Assembly (NCBI GenBank): GCA_029204225.1
Contig: CM055095.1
Span: forward strand, 75,998,896 to 76,062,895
Length of the DNA stretch: 64,000 bases
Direction: 5' to 3'
Source of the DNA: Diphasiastrum complanatum
Lineage: Eukaryota > Streptophyta > Lycopodiopsida > Lycopodiales > Lycopodiaceae
In this document: positions 34,401 to 47,176 of the stretch, piece after piece
Position numbering within the stretch: the stretch's first letter is position 1
Layout: each line of letters begins with the position of its first letter
Notes under the pieces: model-generated
Database searches by the model: none
What the model was told of the DNA's origin: nothing
Seen by the model: the letters and a program-made list of their open reading frames with translations, nothing else
Program-made: the position numbers and the translations under genes

Positions 34401-34579
34401 GATTGTTGTAATCTTATAGAAATTATTACATTTGTGAAAATAAAATACAAATTAGATGATGAGAGAGAGAGAGAGAGGATGTGATGTGAGTGTGTGTGTG
34501 TTTTACATTTTGTATTGACTTAGGAATTAGGGTAGTAGATGATAAATAGTGTTTGATGGTAATTGAATGTTAGATTTGT

Positions 34580-34652
<73 letters not shown>

Positions 34653-34790
34653 GAGTGTTTTGCATTTTGCATTGATTTAGAATTTAGGGTAATAATAGAA
34701 TGAGAATGAGAGAAGTAGATTAGTATAACACAATAGAAATTATTAGAGAGAGAGAGTGTGTGTGTGTGTTTTGCATTTTGGCATGTGTGT
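33788..34790 (+). repeat. Higher-order array: about 90-bp unit alternating with (AG)n and (TG)n
   Basis: Five units begin TTTTGCATTTTGCATTGATT (starts near 33788, 33960, 34133, 34500 and 34658). Each continues through TTTAGGGT, GATAGTGT and TTGAATGTTA, and most end in a long AG run (33879-33942, 34047-34106, 34319-34397, 34584-34649). TG runs precede or follow some units. The unit is thus a compound minisatellite with microsatellite linkers. Confidence 0.93.
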
Positions 34791-36757
34791 GTTATACTAA
34801 TATTAAAATCTTATATTAAATATAAGATTTTATGCTTTGAATCTATCAACTTTTAATTCTTTAATCTTTATATAATGTATTTACAAACACACAATATATT
34901 GCTTGCAATAGTTCAATTGTGTAATAGTATTACTTTTGAATTGCTTGTGTATGTGACAAAGGTATTCGAAGAAAAGAAAAGAGAGCAAGTGTTGAAACTT
35001 GAAAGAGCGAGCGTGCTTGCACTTAAGCTTCGAGCTTACTGGCGATAAGTTTGTGTTGTTTCAATTTTTGGATTATTTGAATATGTTATCTAACATAGTA
35101 AAAAAGTCAAATGTAATTCATCACTTTCATTTTGTTCATAGCAATGTCGTATTTTTATAATTTATTTTTTATCACATACATTAGAAATTAGTTTATATGA
35201 AAGAGTCAAATATAGGTGATTAAATTTTCGAATCCTAGGAAGGTGTGTAGCCCTTACTTTTTTTCAATAAAAGCGAGGTTCTAATCTTTCCTTAAATGGA
35301 AAAACCTACATGTTGCAGGGAGGGAATATGAGGTGACATTCTGAAATAGGACATAGCCGCAAGGTTCGGGTATTATAATTATCACATTCAACTCTAATCA
35401 AGGTTCCGGGTATTGAAAAGGGTCCGAGCTTTTATAGATACTGAGTCAAAGCTACGGGGACAATACCAGTATATAGACTAATTTTCATCTATAATAACAA
35501 TAAACCCTAAACTTTAAACAACAATAGGAGACACTTAACTTTGATAAATCCGTGAGAAACAATGTAATCCTCAATCAAATTTGGATCATCGTTAATATTC
35601 CAACTGCACCCTTCATTTTTTCCTCACAATTCAAGCATTTTTCATTTTTTCCACGGTAATTGTTGTCCATGTCATGTACAAGAGAATCGGAATTATTCCT
35701 GACGTGGATAGCCGGTCACTCCAGTTGTATGTGGTTATTAGTTATGCTACGTCATTCCGGACGTGGTCGAATAAAATAATTAATAATCATATGAGGGCCC
35801 AAACCTATAATTGGACATAGGAGCACATGCATGGTGAAGACTGCTTTAATGCAAGAACAGGAGATCAATAGCTCAATTTAGATTGCATGGGGATCCTAAA
35901 GCAAATATTCTCTCTCTCTTGAGAAGAATAGGTCTAGTGGAAACTCGCCCATCCTCCTATTATGAATTGTGATTCTTCAGCCAATTCTTCCTCTCCTCTC
36001 TTGTGTTCTTCACTGTGGCTTGGGGGTGGATTGGTTAGGGTATTGACTAACCTCTCCATATTGGTTGGGTGATTCATGCTCCACAGGTGTCCTTTTGGTT
36101 TGTGTGAAAATTGTCAACATTTCCTAGCTAGTTTGAGGCCTAAATTGGCAATTTTTGTACATAGTTTTGGATCTAACCTTTCACACGTGTGAAAGAGGCC
36201 TAGATACTTTTATTTTAGTATATATCTCATATTGAAGAAGTCTCAAACTTCAGGACCTTCGAAATGACACCAAAATCATGTTATTTGGACATATAGGCCA
36301 AAATTGGCTATTTTAGGCTACTGGTGCCCTAAAATTGGGTCCTAAGTTCTAGAGAGAGGAGAGAGAGTCATCTCTCTCACCTATATTAGATTGAATTTTG
36401 CGGAGAACAGGTTGGAGAAACTTATTATATTGTTGAGAGAGATCAATAGATCATTGTCACAGTTTCTTCCTCCATTGAGAGCATTGCTTTGTGTATTGTC
36501 TTCAAGCTTTTGTGTATGATCTTAAGAGATTTCCAAAAGTGGTAGGTTGTTGTTGTAGGGCTGGTATGCTGTTGTTTTTGGCTGCCATCAGTACCTTTTA
36601 TTAGTTTGTTTTGTCTCTTGAATGATTTGCAAAGTTCATGTGTATCAAAGGTAGCATTAGGATGCTTTGCCATTTCTAGCTTTTGTAGCTTGTTGTGCAA
36701 AGATCTTAGCCAAGTATTTTGGGAGTTTGGATCCATTCAAGATCCACTTTTTTCACA
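34791..36757. other. Unassigned DNA ending in a probable copia LTR
   Basis: No gene recognised. The end of the stretch (TTTTTTCACA) sits at the copia primer-binding site at 36758, so some hundreds of bases before it should be an LTR. No second copy is available to set its start. Confidence 0.4.
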
Positions 36758-36769
36758 TGGTATCAGAGC
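36758..36769 (+). promoter_or_regulatory. Copia primer-binding site, family C
   Basis: TGGTATCAGAGC follows TTTCACA. The sequence downstream (36770-37230) shows no gag, so the element is truncated. Confidence 0.85.
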
Positions 36770-37249
36770 TAGTTGGCTGTTATTTTTAGTAAGATTTCCA
36801 TTTATGCTGATATTTGGATGTTTGATCAAGTTCTAGCATGATTATGCATTGCATTGTTGATCAAATCTTACTAACCTTTGTTTTGTGAGTTGAACTTGTG
36901 GATCAAAAGCATATTTCAGGTCTATTGAGTATCAGAGGCTGAGAAGAAGCTATTTTGGATTGGATCATAACACCTAATCATCTGTTGATTGTGAGGCTTG
37001 TGCATATTCAATACTAACAATGTTCTATTCAATGTATTGTTGACAATCTCCACTTCTGTGGATGAACACTCTCCTTTGTGGATGAACACTCTCCTTAAGT
37101 GGATGAACCTTCTCCTTAAGTGGATGACAAATACTCTTTGAGTGATTTTGCATTTCTCCAAAAGGCTGAGCAAAGCTCTTCTTGTTGCTGATTTGAGTGA
37201 CTGGTTGTAGCACTATGTGCTTGTTGTTGAAACTACTTCTTCTTTTCGT

Positions 37250-37750
37250 TGTTGTACCTTGATTCCGGAGCCACTCTTCTTACAGTATTTGCACAATAGT
37301 TTCTACACTGGTTGGATTGATGAAGAGCTTCAAGGCAACCACGTGTCCTGACACTATATGGTCGAGAATCAAGCCATGTGTAACCCAAAATTGACATTTT
37401 TCTGGATTCAAGGAGATCTAAAAATTGCGACATTTTTGTAGCACTTTCTCCAAATTGGAAAAGTGTCTTGAGTTTGGTCCATGCACGCACAGATCGTCCA
37501 AGAAAATTTCCAGAAATTTTTGCAAATATTCTTTGAATGTCTCCTGCATGACACGCTGAAAAGTGCTTGGGGCATTGCAAAGTCTGAATGGCATCACTCT
37601 ATAGACATAGATTCCCCATTCTATGGCGAATGTTGTCTTGTGCTGGTCTTGGGGGGCTATCTTCACCTTGTAAAGTCCTCCAAATCCAAGGTAGAGCCTC
37701 CAAATGTCCTCCAAGCAACCTGCAAGCTTCAAGATGCTCCCCAACTCCAA
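37250..37750 (-). pseudogene. Ty3/gypsy reverse transcriptase fragment
   Basis: Minus-strand frames give TTFAIEWGIYVYRVMPFRLC followed by NAPSTFQRVMQETF and FLEIFLDDLCVHG, the core RT motifs (catalytic pair normally xxDD). In another frame it continues as NPEKCQFWV and DHIVSGH. A frameshift near 37420 separates the two parts. The element is truncated on both sides. MPFRLCN has Arg where Gly is usual. Confidence 0.88.
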
Positions 37751-38506
37751 GCTAGGATGTCTTCACCTGCAAGTAAGGATCTGCAAGCCTCCAAGGATCT
37801 CTCTCCACCTGTGTCCCTACTCTTTAAACACAAAGATAGATAACAAGCTGGCCTCAAGTATTCACCACCCAACCATAGCTAGATCCAAGCTCCAAGCAAG
37901 ACCTATCTAGCACCCCCTTGCTAACCATAAACAAATCACAAGCATACCACAACACTCCAGAGTATACTCAAGATCCAAACCCTACTTATGTCTCATACCA
38001 TAAGCAAGATCCAAACCTTAAGCATACTACCACAAGAAAGCACTCTACACACTAATAGCAACACTAGAGCATAAGCAAAGCAAACAAGAGAGATCTCCAC
38101 CTCCCAATGGGCACCCTACTACTCTCATATAGATGGCCCATGGACATCTCCAATACATGCCCATCCAATAAGAGAGAGAGAAGCCTAGGGGAGTTAAAGA
38201 ATCTCCAAGAGCCTTCATAGACTTATGGAAGGTCAAGAGACTCCTTCCATAACCTATGACTCTTTGAATGCCTTTCTTGTGGAAGTTGGGAACTCAATGG
38301 ACACTTTAGAAGGGAGCCCTCCTACTAGGTCCTATTGCCCAAGTTGTGTAAGTATACTTTGGTCCTAGACCAATAAAGTGATATGGTTCAAGGTTGAGGC
38401 CGAAGGTTTAGAAAAATAGTCACCCAATGACTTTCTAACACCTCTCTAGGTTCCATACCTCCATCCAAGGCATAGACACCTACCTGCCCTTAACCAAGGA
38501 CACTAG
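37751..38506. other. Gene-free DNA rich in CTCCAAG words
   Basis: No gene recognised. From about 37680 to 38000 the words CTCCAA, CTGCAAG and CCAAGC recur, giving low-complexity open frames. The stretch ends at the 5' edge of the second family-A LTR. Confidence 0.5.
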
Positions 38507-39002
38507 TATCGGCTTTGGTCAAGGGGTCCAATAGGAATTGAGAAATCTTGAAAAATGGTCCAATAGAATTGTACGATGGATGCATTACTCATCCAATAGC
38601 ATTAGAGAGGCTAGGATTAGGGGTCCAATAGCATGCAAGGAGGATTCTCCATAAGTTTTATACGTACTCCACTTTGGAATCATAATTTAAGTTGAGTTTT
38701 TGAGTCAATCTTTGTATGGTGGGACTTGCTTGTTCAATCTTCTCTCTCTACCCGAGTTGAATTAGCTCTATTATCTCTCTACCTGAGGATAGGAGGTTAA
38801 TTTTACTTAGTTTTTTTAAGAAGCACTTCCTCTCATGTGTATGTACTTTGGTCATCAACAAATACATCCATCTTTGCCTCTATGCCTTGGGTTTTTTATC
38901 TAGATCTTATAAATCAATCTAGAATACATCAACAAGTGCACAAGCTTGCTTAGGAGATCAATCACACACTTTAGGACATTCCCAAACGTGTGAATTTTCA
39001 CA
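38507..39002 (+). repeat. 5' LTR of copia family A, right copy
   Basis: Matches 7072-7566 end to end. The first bases are TATCGGC rather than TGTTGGC, so the terminal TG has mutated. It ends TTTTCACA. Confidence 0.82.
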
Positions 39003-39014
39003 TGGTATCAGGGC
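39003..39014 (+). promoter_or_regulatory. Primer-binding site, family A right copy
   Basis: TGGTATCAGGGC, one change from the consensus. Confidence 0.85.
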
Positions 39015-39759
39015 CTACTTAAGTATTTGATGTTTGTTTCATCCAAAGTTCCAAAAAATTTCTTGAAAATCTAGATCTAGAGAGACTAGTTTGCATCTCC
39101 CATGCTATCTCAAGCAAATTTGGATCAAGAGGGTCCATTATCATATGGATTGGGCCAAATTTGATACTGTATAGATTTCCTGCTCAGATACATGTGAAGG
39201 ACAGCCCAATTCATTTTGGTGGTTCTCTTCCATGTGTGATCCAAATTTGGTGCTTGATAGCTAGTTTTGAAGCTATTTGATCTAGTTTGTGTAGCAATTG
39301 ACTTCATATTGATTGGATCTCCCAATTAAAATTTATAGTCAATTGAATCAAGGTGGGTAGGGCACCCAACCTGCTTGGACACTTTTTCTTTTGACTCTAT
39401 TATGCTTGTTTGATCAAAAATTTCACTTCTAGGCTTGCCAATCTTGTTTTCTTGAGATCTAGTCATCATTTTGAGGTCATAGCCACTTTCTTTCATACAA
39501 TTGGATTGTATTTGAGTGATTTGTGGATTCTCGAAGTGTTTCCCATGTTCCAAAGATAGCTTGACCCAAACTTATCCCATACTTCATCAATTGATGTGAG
39601 ATTGATCTAGATTAAGAGAGATTGGAAAAGCTAGTGAGGTCCATATCTCACTTTGTTGCAAGATCTTGCATAGGAGTTGGTAGTACACCTTTAGAGGATC
39701 CTATAGTGAGAGAGAAGCAACATTTAAGTGTCTAAATCACAAGGAGTCTTCACTATTAT
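39015..39759 (+). mobile_element. Untranslated leader of family A, right copy
   Basis: Aligns with 7579-8326. No long open frame. Confidence 0.75.
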
Positions 39760-40548
39760 ATGGCATCTATGGGTTCCTACCTACTGGAATCTAGTGAAAG
39801 ACTATCTACCTCCAACTCTTCTATTTGGAAGGTTAGAATGGAGTCTATCTTGATACTCCAAGATGTAATGGACATTGTACTTGGGATTGAGGAGGAGCCT
39901 CAAGTCCTTCAAGAAGTATAAAATTACAAGAAGAGAGCTAGGATGGCTCTCCACCTTATCAAGATGAATGTCTCTAATGAGGTTTTGACAGAGATTGGTG
40001 TTTGCAACTCAGCCAAGCAAGCTTGGGATTCTCTCAAAGATATTTATGAAGCCAAAAATACCACTAGGCTCCCCACTCTTAGAAATCAAATCTTTCAAAG
40101 TTCTCAAAAGATTGATGAGAGTGCCACTAATTATGTGTTGAGAGTGAAAGATACTCATAGGGAGCTTGCTTGCATTGGAGGATCCATAAATTAAAGTGAG
40201 CTAGTCCAAGTCATATTTAATGGCTTGAGAGATGAGTATGAGAACCTTGTCCAATCCTATGCCATCAAGGAGGAGCTACCTACTTTGGAGGCTTTGCAAG
40301 GAGTGCTAATGGCTGAAGAATCAAGGCATGAGAACAAGCTATTAAGGATGGACAAATTGTCACTCAATCATAATGGTGAAGAAAAAGTTTTATTTGCCAA
40401 GCACAAAGAGAGGAGCAAAAAGCAACACCAACACTTCTCTAAGGACAAAGCAAAAGACCAATATGAAGAGGATGTAAAACACCTGATCAAACAAATGTTG
40501 ATTCTACTAACAAAGTGCATAGTTTACTTGACAAAGGATGAGAAATGA
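39760..40548 (+). pseudogene. Copia family A gag (UBN2-like), right copy
   Basis: Same UBN2-type gag as 8327-9214, with ATG at 39760-39762, the same early TAA after QEV and the same TAA after GGSIN. It runs into the family-B 3' stretch and LTR at the same point as the left copy, so the A/B junction is older than the duplication of the composite. Only one unit is present, without the 839-bp tandem duplication. Confidence 0.87.
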
Positions 40549-41327
40549 ACTCGAACTCAAAACACTTCTATTCATGGTCAACCTCAAAAGATTCATGAAA
40601 TATCTTGTGGTAACTCAAAAGATTTGCGAACAAATTTCATATGGTGACTCGAAAGATTTGCGAACAAGTTCTTGTCGCGAAATATTCTATTGCTTGTTCA
40701 AACCTCACATATCGTGAAATTGTGGCCCATCGCCTGTCGCGAACAATTCGTGAAATATTCTTGATTCTTCTTCGAGCTCAAAACTGTCAACTGTCGCAAA
40801 CAATTCGCAAAACACAAAGATGTCGTGAAAAGACAAAGTGTCACAAACAATTCGCGAAACACGAAACTTAGACGAAGAGATAAACTATCGCGAACAATTC
40901 ACGAACAAAAATTATTTGAGCCTGAAAATAGAGCGTCTATTTGAATATCAACTATCGTAACTGTTAGATCTACTGTTATAAAATTAAAAGGCCAAAAAAC
41001 CTGTCCTATAGCAATATAAAACATGACTCATTGTAACACACTCTCATAACTCTCTCAATCAGAGACACAACAACGAGATAAGACAACAAGAGATGTAGAC
41101 TGATGATTCAGATTCAGAATTATAAATTTGTTTTTGATCAAAGTTTTTCATTGTCTAAAATTGTCTATAGTTGTCTCTTAATTTTGCATGCTAAATTCAA
41201 TCAAGGCAAAACTGTTCTATTAGTACATAGATCAAAAACAGACCCGATTGAAGACACTGATATTAGTTTGATTTATTCAAACTTTTGTGGTGTTCTCTGA
41301 AAAAGAATTATTATTGTTTTTCCTACA
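40546..41327 (+). repeat. LTR of copia family B, copy 3
   Basis: About 780 bases from TGAACTCGAACTC, just after AAAGGATGAGAAA, to CCTACA. It carries TCGCGAA-type words at 40626-40900 and TATAAA at 41015-41020. The start is inferred from the TG and the purine tract. Confidence 0.72.
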
Positions 41328-41328
41328 G

Positions 41329-41340
41329 TGGTATCAGAGC
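41329..41340 (+). promoter_or_regulatory. Primer-binding site, family B copy 3
   Basis: TGGTATCAGAGC directly follows the LTR. Confidence 0.92.
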
Positions 41341-41419
41341 ATATCAGAGTCGACATAGTGGTATCCTTACACCCCTCTCAGCATCCATCCATCAGTGGCC
41401 CCTGCCAAAGAACTTCGAG

Positions 41420-44400
41420 AATGGAGTTTAAGAATGACAAAGCTATAGCAATTATTGTGTCTTTAGTGCATGACAATATAATGCTAGATCTTACATCAAT
41501 TTCAAACGCAAAAGATGGGAACCAATAATGAGACTCGATCTCGTAATCAAATCATGTTCATGGAAGACCAATTAACTTACCTACAATGAGATGGCAAAGA
41601 CCTGACCACATTCGTACGAAAGATAAAAGATATGTTTATCTCTTTGCATAATTCTGGCGTAGAAAATGCAATCTCAAAGGAAAAATAGCTTAGCTATTTT
41701 CTTCGAGTCCTACCCAGGTCATTCCACACAACTCAAACTTTATTGGCAAAAGATTCGACAATGACACTTCAAAAGGCAATAGATGGAGTCAAAGAGGAAG
41801 TAAAAGCTTATGAATGCTATGACGTAATGGTGATTTCAAAAATGCTCTATTTACTCAGAAGAATAAATTTTCAAAGAAGTCTAAGTTTAAGAGGGAGTCT
41901 TCTAAAAAGAATGGAAATGAATCCAAGACAAATGATCAACAATTTGAAAAACAACAGAAAAATTCTAGTGATAGGAAGATTTGCAACAGATGCAAAAGAT
42001 CGGGTCATACAGAAGATAAGTGTTGGTTAAATCCAAAGTGAATGCATTCATTATCATAAATGGGATCATGCAGCAGTAGATTGTTATCAGAATCCCAGAA
42101 ATAAGAAGGAGCATAATCGAAGCGAACCTTCATATTCAAACTATGTCGAAGACAAAGCAGAATGCTCCAGAGCATCAAAAGACAGGACGACAAAAAATTC
42201 AGCAACGTATGTTTGTGCTGATCAATGTTGTTCATCAAATTCAAAGATTCGAGAAGTGGTACTTGATTCAAAAGCCACCTCACATTTTTTTTCCTCGAAA
42301 CAAATATTTTCTGAGTTCAAGAAGATGAATTATTCGAGATTCATTATACCTGGAGATGGTTCTAAGCACGTAGTTGATGGAACTAGTGCACTATGGCTAG
42401 ACACGAATCAGAGTGACAAGAAACTGGAAGAAGTTCTCTATGTCCCTACTCTTGATAAAGATATTCTATTCGTAGCAAAGATAGTCGAACAAGCATGACA
42501 GTAACCTTCGCAAAGGACTCTTGTAAATTGTTTGATGAAGATTCTAATAACCTAGTTGCTAAAAGCAACAGAGAAAAAAATTTGTATCACTTGAACATTC
42601 GAACTCGAATCAAACAAGTGAATCATACTCAAGAATTGACAGATATTCTGTGGCACAAGAGGCTATGTCACGTGAACATGGAAGCCTTGTACCAAGCCAG
42701 CAAAAGTCAGAGAATCGAAGGAGTCGAAATCAAAAGTCGAGGTATTCGAACTACCTGCGAATCCTGTCTTAAAGACAAAATGACTAGAACACCTTTCAGT
42801 AAGGATGTTTATAAAGCAACCAAGGTACTGGAAATTGTGCATTTGGATATTTGTGGACCATTCGGAGTATTGTCTTTAGGTGATGCAAAATACTTCATTA
42901 TGTTTATTGATGACTTCAGCAAGTTCGTTGTGGTATACTTTATTCGTACAATCTGAAGCTTTTGAAAAATTTGTTGAGTATACGAATTGGGCTAAGAAGC
43001 AAATAGGCAATAAGTTAAAGCAAATTCGCATAGATTGTGGAGGTGAGTACATTTCCAAAGAATTCAAAGCTTATTGTACTGATCGAGGTATTATGCATAT
43101 GAAGACTGCATATCATACACACCTCAGCACAATGGAATAGCTATACGAAGGAATTGTACACTTATGGAAGCTGCTAGGTGTATGATGGCTCATGCAAAAG
43201 CACCAAAACAATTGTGGGCGGAAGCAGTGGCTACATCAAATTATCTTCAGAATCGAATTCTAAAATCTCGAATACCGGATAAAACTCCTTATGAGATATG
43301 GTGGAAATCGAACCAAATCTTGCACATGTTCGGACATTCGGATGCGTAGTTTATATGCACTGTACCAAACAAATTGAGAAAAAAAAACTTGATGAAAAGA
43401 CAGAACAAGGTTTTCTAGTAGGATTCGAGTTACATTCATCATATTATCGAGTCTACATACTCGAAACTGGCAGAATAAAAGTTGTTTGAGATGTCAAATT
43501 CGGTGAGTCAAAATACATAGCAGACAGTGATTTAGTCGACTATGATATTCTCAAAAATTATTATGAGCTACCAACGATAGAAGTAAAACAATCAGAAGAT
43601 GAACGAGAATTACCAGATTCAGAGGGATTTCAAGATCAAGTACCTGACAGACTCGAGTCACCAGTTTGATTTCCAACAAAAAAGGTCAAACCCGAAACTG
43701 CAGAATCGAACTCAAAACCACCTGTGAGAAGATCTGATAGACAACAAAAACCACCAGTAAGATTTGTTCAGGATGTTTTAACGAATGTAGCCATCAAATT
43801 TTGTGGTTTCTCAGACAAATCTCAAACATTCGAGGAAGCTATTGATGGACCAGATAAAGATCACTGGATTCAAGCAATGGAGGACGAAATCTCATCCATG
43901 TATAAGAACAATGTATGGACACTTGCACCTATACCTGATGGAAGAAAACCAGTCAAATCCAAGTGGATCTACAAGATCAAAACAGGTCCTAATGGAGAGA
44001 ACATCAGATACAAAGCAAGGTTGGTTGCAAAAGGTTTTCCACAAAAGTATGGGATCGACTACACTGATACTTTCTCACCGGTAGTCAAACACACATCAAT
44101 TTGCTTGTTATTCGCTTATGCAGTGGCTCATGATCTGAAAATCCATATTGTGGATGAGAAAACTGCTTTCTTGCACGCAGAATTAGAAGAAGACTTATTC
44201 ATGGACCAGCCACTTGGTTTTGTAACCCAAGATTATCCAACATTCGGATGTCACGTGAATAAAAGCATTTATGATCTGAAACAAGCAGCCAGACAATGGT
44301 ATAGAAAGAAGGACGAAGCACTGCGTTTTTTTCAAACCTCTTTTCACTGAATTGAATGTCTATATAAAGCATGTCCAAAATGAAATAATCATTCTAGTTG

Positions 44401-44922
44401 TTTATGTTGACGACACGCTGATCTTCTCAAGAAAAGATAAACTAATTTCAGATGTCAAAAGAGACATTTCTGAAATATTTGAGATCGCTGACCTAGGAGA
44501 AGCAAAAAACTATCTAGGCTTGTCAATCGAGAGAGACTTTGAAGGTGGTAAGTTGTATCTTCACCAACAAAAGTACACTCAAAAAATCATTGAAGACTTC
44601 AACATGTCAAATGCAAAGGTCGGCATACTCCCATGATACCTAGAACAAATCATTGTTATATCTTGCAGACAACACCAGACCTGATATAGTTTTTGTAGTA
44701 TACAAGCTGAGCCAATTTAATCAGAACCCAAGATCGTTGCATTGGAAGTTGGCAAAGAGAGTACAATATCTCCAGGAAACAAATGACTATGGAATGTGTC
44801 ATTCAAAGGAAGCTGGATTTCGGATCGAATCTTACAGTGACGCAAGCTGGGCATCCATGAAGAATGATAGCAAAAGTATTTCAGGAGGTTGTACTCTAGT
44901 ATCTGGTGCAGCCATAGGATAA
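41420..44922 (+). pseudogene. Copia family B gag end and pol, right copy
   Basis: This is the less decayed version of 10932-14220. The gag end has an intact zinc knuckle (CNRCKRSGHTEDKCWL frame, near 41980). The protease remnant again reads DSK in place of DSG (VLDSKATSHF, 42256-42498). The integrase N-terminal zinc region is at 42495-42956 (HKRLCHVN, then CESCLKDK) and the integrase core follows to about 43700. The RT region is open for 208 codons at 43724-44350 (KWIYKIKTGPNG, then DYTDTFSPVV), its YVDD at 44403-44414 after a short break. The RPDIVFVVY and SYSDASWAS motifs are at 44653-44922. Most of the gag start is deleted between the LTR and 41420. Stops near 44348 and 44634 and the integrase frameshift near 43100 disable it. 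Confidence 0.9.
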
Positions 44923-45316
44923 ACAAGAAGCAAATGTAGAACAACTGAGAAAGATAGATCTTGATTCTACCAACGATGATTATCTTAAATTTGAGAAGGA
45001 CATAGCCGATGTTGTAGATAGAATTGGTACTCCTTTTTGTTTTAGACTAGAGAAACTTGACTTTAGTATAGATTATAGAGTTGTTGATTGTTTGGATCTC
45101 AAAAATAGACGGGCTTCTATCATTGATCTTGTAATAGAGTCTGGGCTTACACTCTTGCAATATGACATTGCAAGAGATTCATCCAATGAGTTGCTGGTGC
45201 TGAGTAGCTTTTTGCTTCAGGCCTTCAAGGAGAATAACGACACATTGTCACAGTGTCTGACTAGTGGATTCACACCAGCAACAAACTACCTGCTTGTCCC
45301 TTATCATACCAAGTAA
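44918..45316 (+). CDS. Unidentified domain downstream of B pol (copy 2)
   Basis: An open frame of 132 codons with no stop, bounded by TAG at 44915-44917 and a stop at 45316. It starts DKQEANVEQLRKIDLDSTND and continues YLKFEKDIADVVDRIGTPFC, then through YRVVDCLDLKNRRAS and IESGLTLLQYDIARDSSNEL. Bases 45004-45242 match 17787-18025 without gaps. Of the 11 differences, about six change the amino acid, so there is no clear sign of selection on the protein. I do not recognise the family. Here the frame follows RNase H; at the left it follows the histone-like frame. There is no ATG at the frame start (the first Met is at 45092), so it may have been read as part of a polyprotein or be a captured exon. 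Confidence 0.45.
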   Translation, partial: DKQEANVEQLRKIDLDSTNDDYLKFEKDIADVVDRIGTPFCFRLEKLDFSIDYRVVDCLDLKNRRASIIDLVIESGLTLLQYDIARDSSNELLVLSSFLLQAFKENNDTLSQCLTSGFTPATNYLLVPYHTK

Positions 45317-45522
45317 GATATATTAAATGCTTCTTGATGTTTAATGTTTTATCATTGGCATTATCAATGGAAATAGTTCTCAAAATTGCAGCTAAAGAAA
45401 TTTCAATCTTATTTTGCAACAATTGCTAAAATGAATTTTCGCAATTTTTGCCCAAAAAGTCTAGCAAAAAATATCAGCCAAACAAATTGCAGAAACAAAT
45501 TGTGAACATAAATCCGCAAAAG

Positions 45523-46375
45523 ACTTCAGCAAGTTCGTTGTAGTATACTTTATTCGTACAAAATCTGAAGCTGTCGAAAAATTCGTTGAGTATACGAATT
45601 GGGCTGAGAAGCAGACAGGCAATAAGAATTCAAAGCTTACTGTACTGATCGAGGTTTTATGCACACAAAAACTGCATCTTACACACCTCAACACAATGGA
45701 ATAGCTGAACGAAGAAATCGTACACTGATGGAAGCTGCAAGGTGTATGATATCTCATGCGAAAGCACCAAAACAGTTGTGGGCAAAAGCAGTGCCTACAT
45801 CAAATTATCTTTAGAATCGTATTTTGAAATCTCGAATACCGGATAAATCTCCTCATGAGATCTGGTGAAAGTCTAAGCCAAATCTGACACATGTTCAAGC
45901 ATTTGGATGCGCAGTATATATGCACATACCAAACAAGTTGAGAAAGAAACTCGATGAAAAGATAGAACAAAATTTTCTGGTAGGATTCGAGTTACATTCA
46001 TCATACTATCGTGTTTATGTACCAGAAACTGACAAAATAAAAGTTGTTCTAGATGTTAAATTTGATGAGTTGAAATACATAGTAGACAGTGATCTAGTCG
46101 GCTATGAAATTTTCAAAAATTATTATGAGCTACCAACGACAACAGAAGAAAAACAAGCAGAAGATGAAAGAGAGTTACCAAATCCAGAGGGAGGTCAAGA
46201 TCGACTACCTGACAGACTCGAATCGCCAGTTTGAATTCTAGCAAAAAAGCTCAAATTAGAATCAAACTCGAAACCTGCAGAATCAAACTCGAAACCACCT
46301 GTGAGAAGGTCAAACAAACAACGAAAATCACCAGAAAGGATGGTCAGGATGTTTTTAATACAGCCATGGAATTTT
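45523..46375 (+). pseudogene. Copia family B integrase C-terminal fragment
   Basis: Frames give FKAYCTDRGFMHTKTA, then PQHNGIAERRNRTLMEAARC (integrase core around the catalytic Glu), then KLRKKLDEKIEQNFLVGFEL and the acidic linker before RT. The GIAERRNR motif is intact here but disrupted in the two composites. The fragment ends at TTTTGTGG, where pol switches to the B LTR. Confidence 0.87.
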
Positions 46376-47176
46376 GTGGAAGCTCATGGCTTTCTTGTTG
46401 AAGCTCGAAATATTCGCGAACAGGATCTTGTCGCGAAAATTTTTTTGTTTCTTGTTCAAAGTCTCAAATGTCGCAAAATTATCGTGAACAATTCGGAAAT
46501 CTTCTGGACTGTTCTTCAAGCTCACTTGTCGCGAAACTATCTCGAACAGTTCGCGAAATATTCTAGTTTTCTTCTTCAAACTCAAGAATTGTCATCTGTC
46601 GCGAACAATTCGTGAATGACGAAAATGTCGCGAAGAGTCAAGTGTCGTGAACAATTCGCAAAACACGAAACTGAAACGAAAAGACAGATTGTTACGAAAT
46701 ATTTGCGAACAAAATTTATTCAAGCCTGAAAATAAAACGTCTGTTTGAATATCAACCGTCGTAAATGGTTAGATTTCTACTATTATAGTATGAAAAGGCC
46801 AAAAGACCTGTAAATAAAAGACCAAAAGAGCTGTTCTGTACCAAAATAAATACATATGAAACTAACTCAATCAGAGACACGATAGCGAGATAAGACATCA
46901 AGAGATGTATATTGATGAATCAGATTCGGAGTTATAAAAAATTTCATTTTTGATCAATAGTTTCTTATTGTCTAAGTGGTCTTGAGTTGTCTCATACTTC
47001 TGCATATAGTATCTTACTTTCGCATATAAGTTTTGCACGCATATTCAGTCAGAATAAATATTGTTCTATTAGTACGTAGATCAGATAAAATTGCAATTGA
47101 AGACACTGATATTGGTTTGATTTATTCGAACTCGCAACGTGTTCTCTATGGAAGAATAATTGCTATTTTTCTTACA
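46376..47176 (+). repeat. LTR of copia family B, copy 4
   Basis: Begins TGTGGAAGCTCATGGC and ends TTCTTACA. TCGCGAA-type words at 46410-46700. The TATA box is mutated. The primer-binding site follows at 47178 with one change (TGGTATCAGAGT). Confidence 0.75.

Noticed and set aside
33788-34790. CRISPR array
   Set aside because: The repeats are long and microsatellite-linked with no unique spacers, and the genome is eukaryotic.
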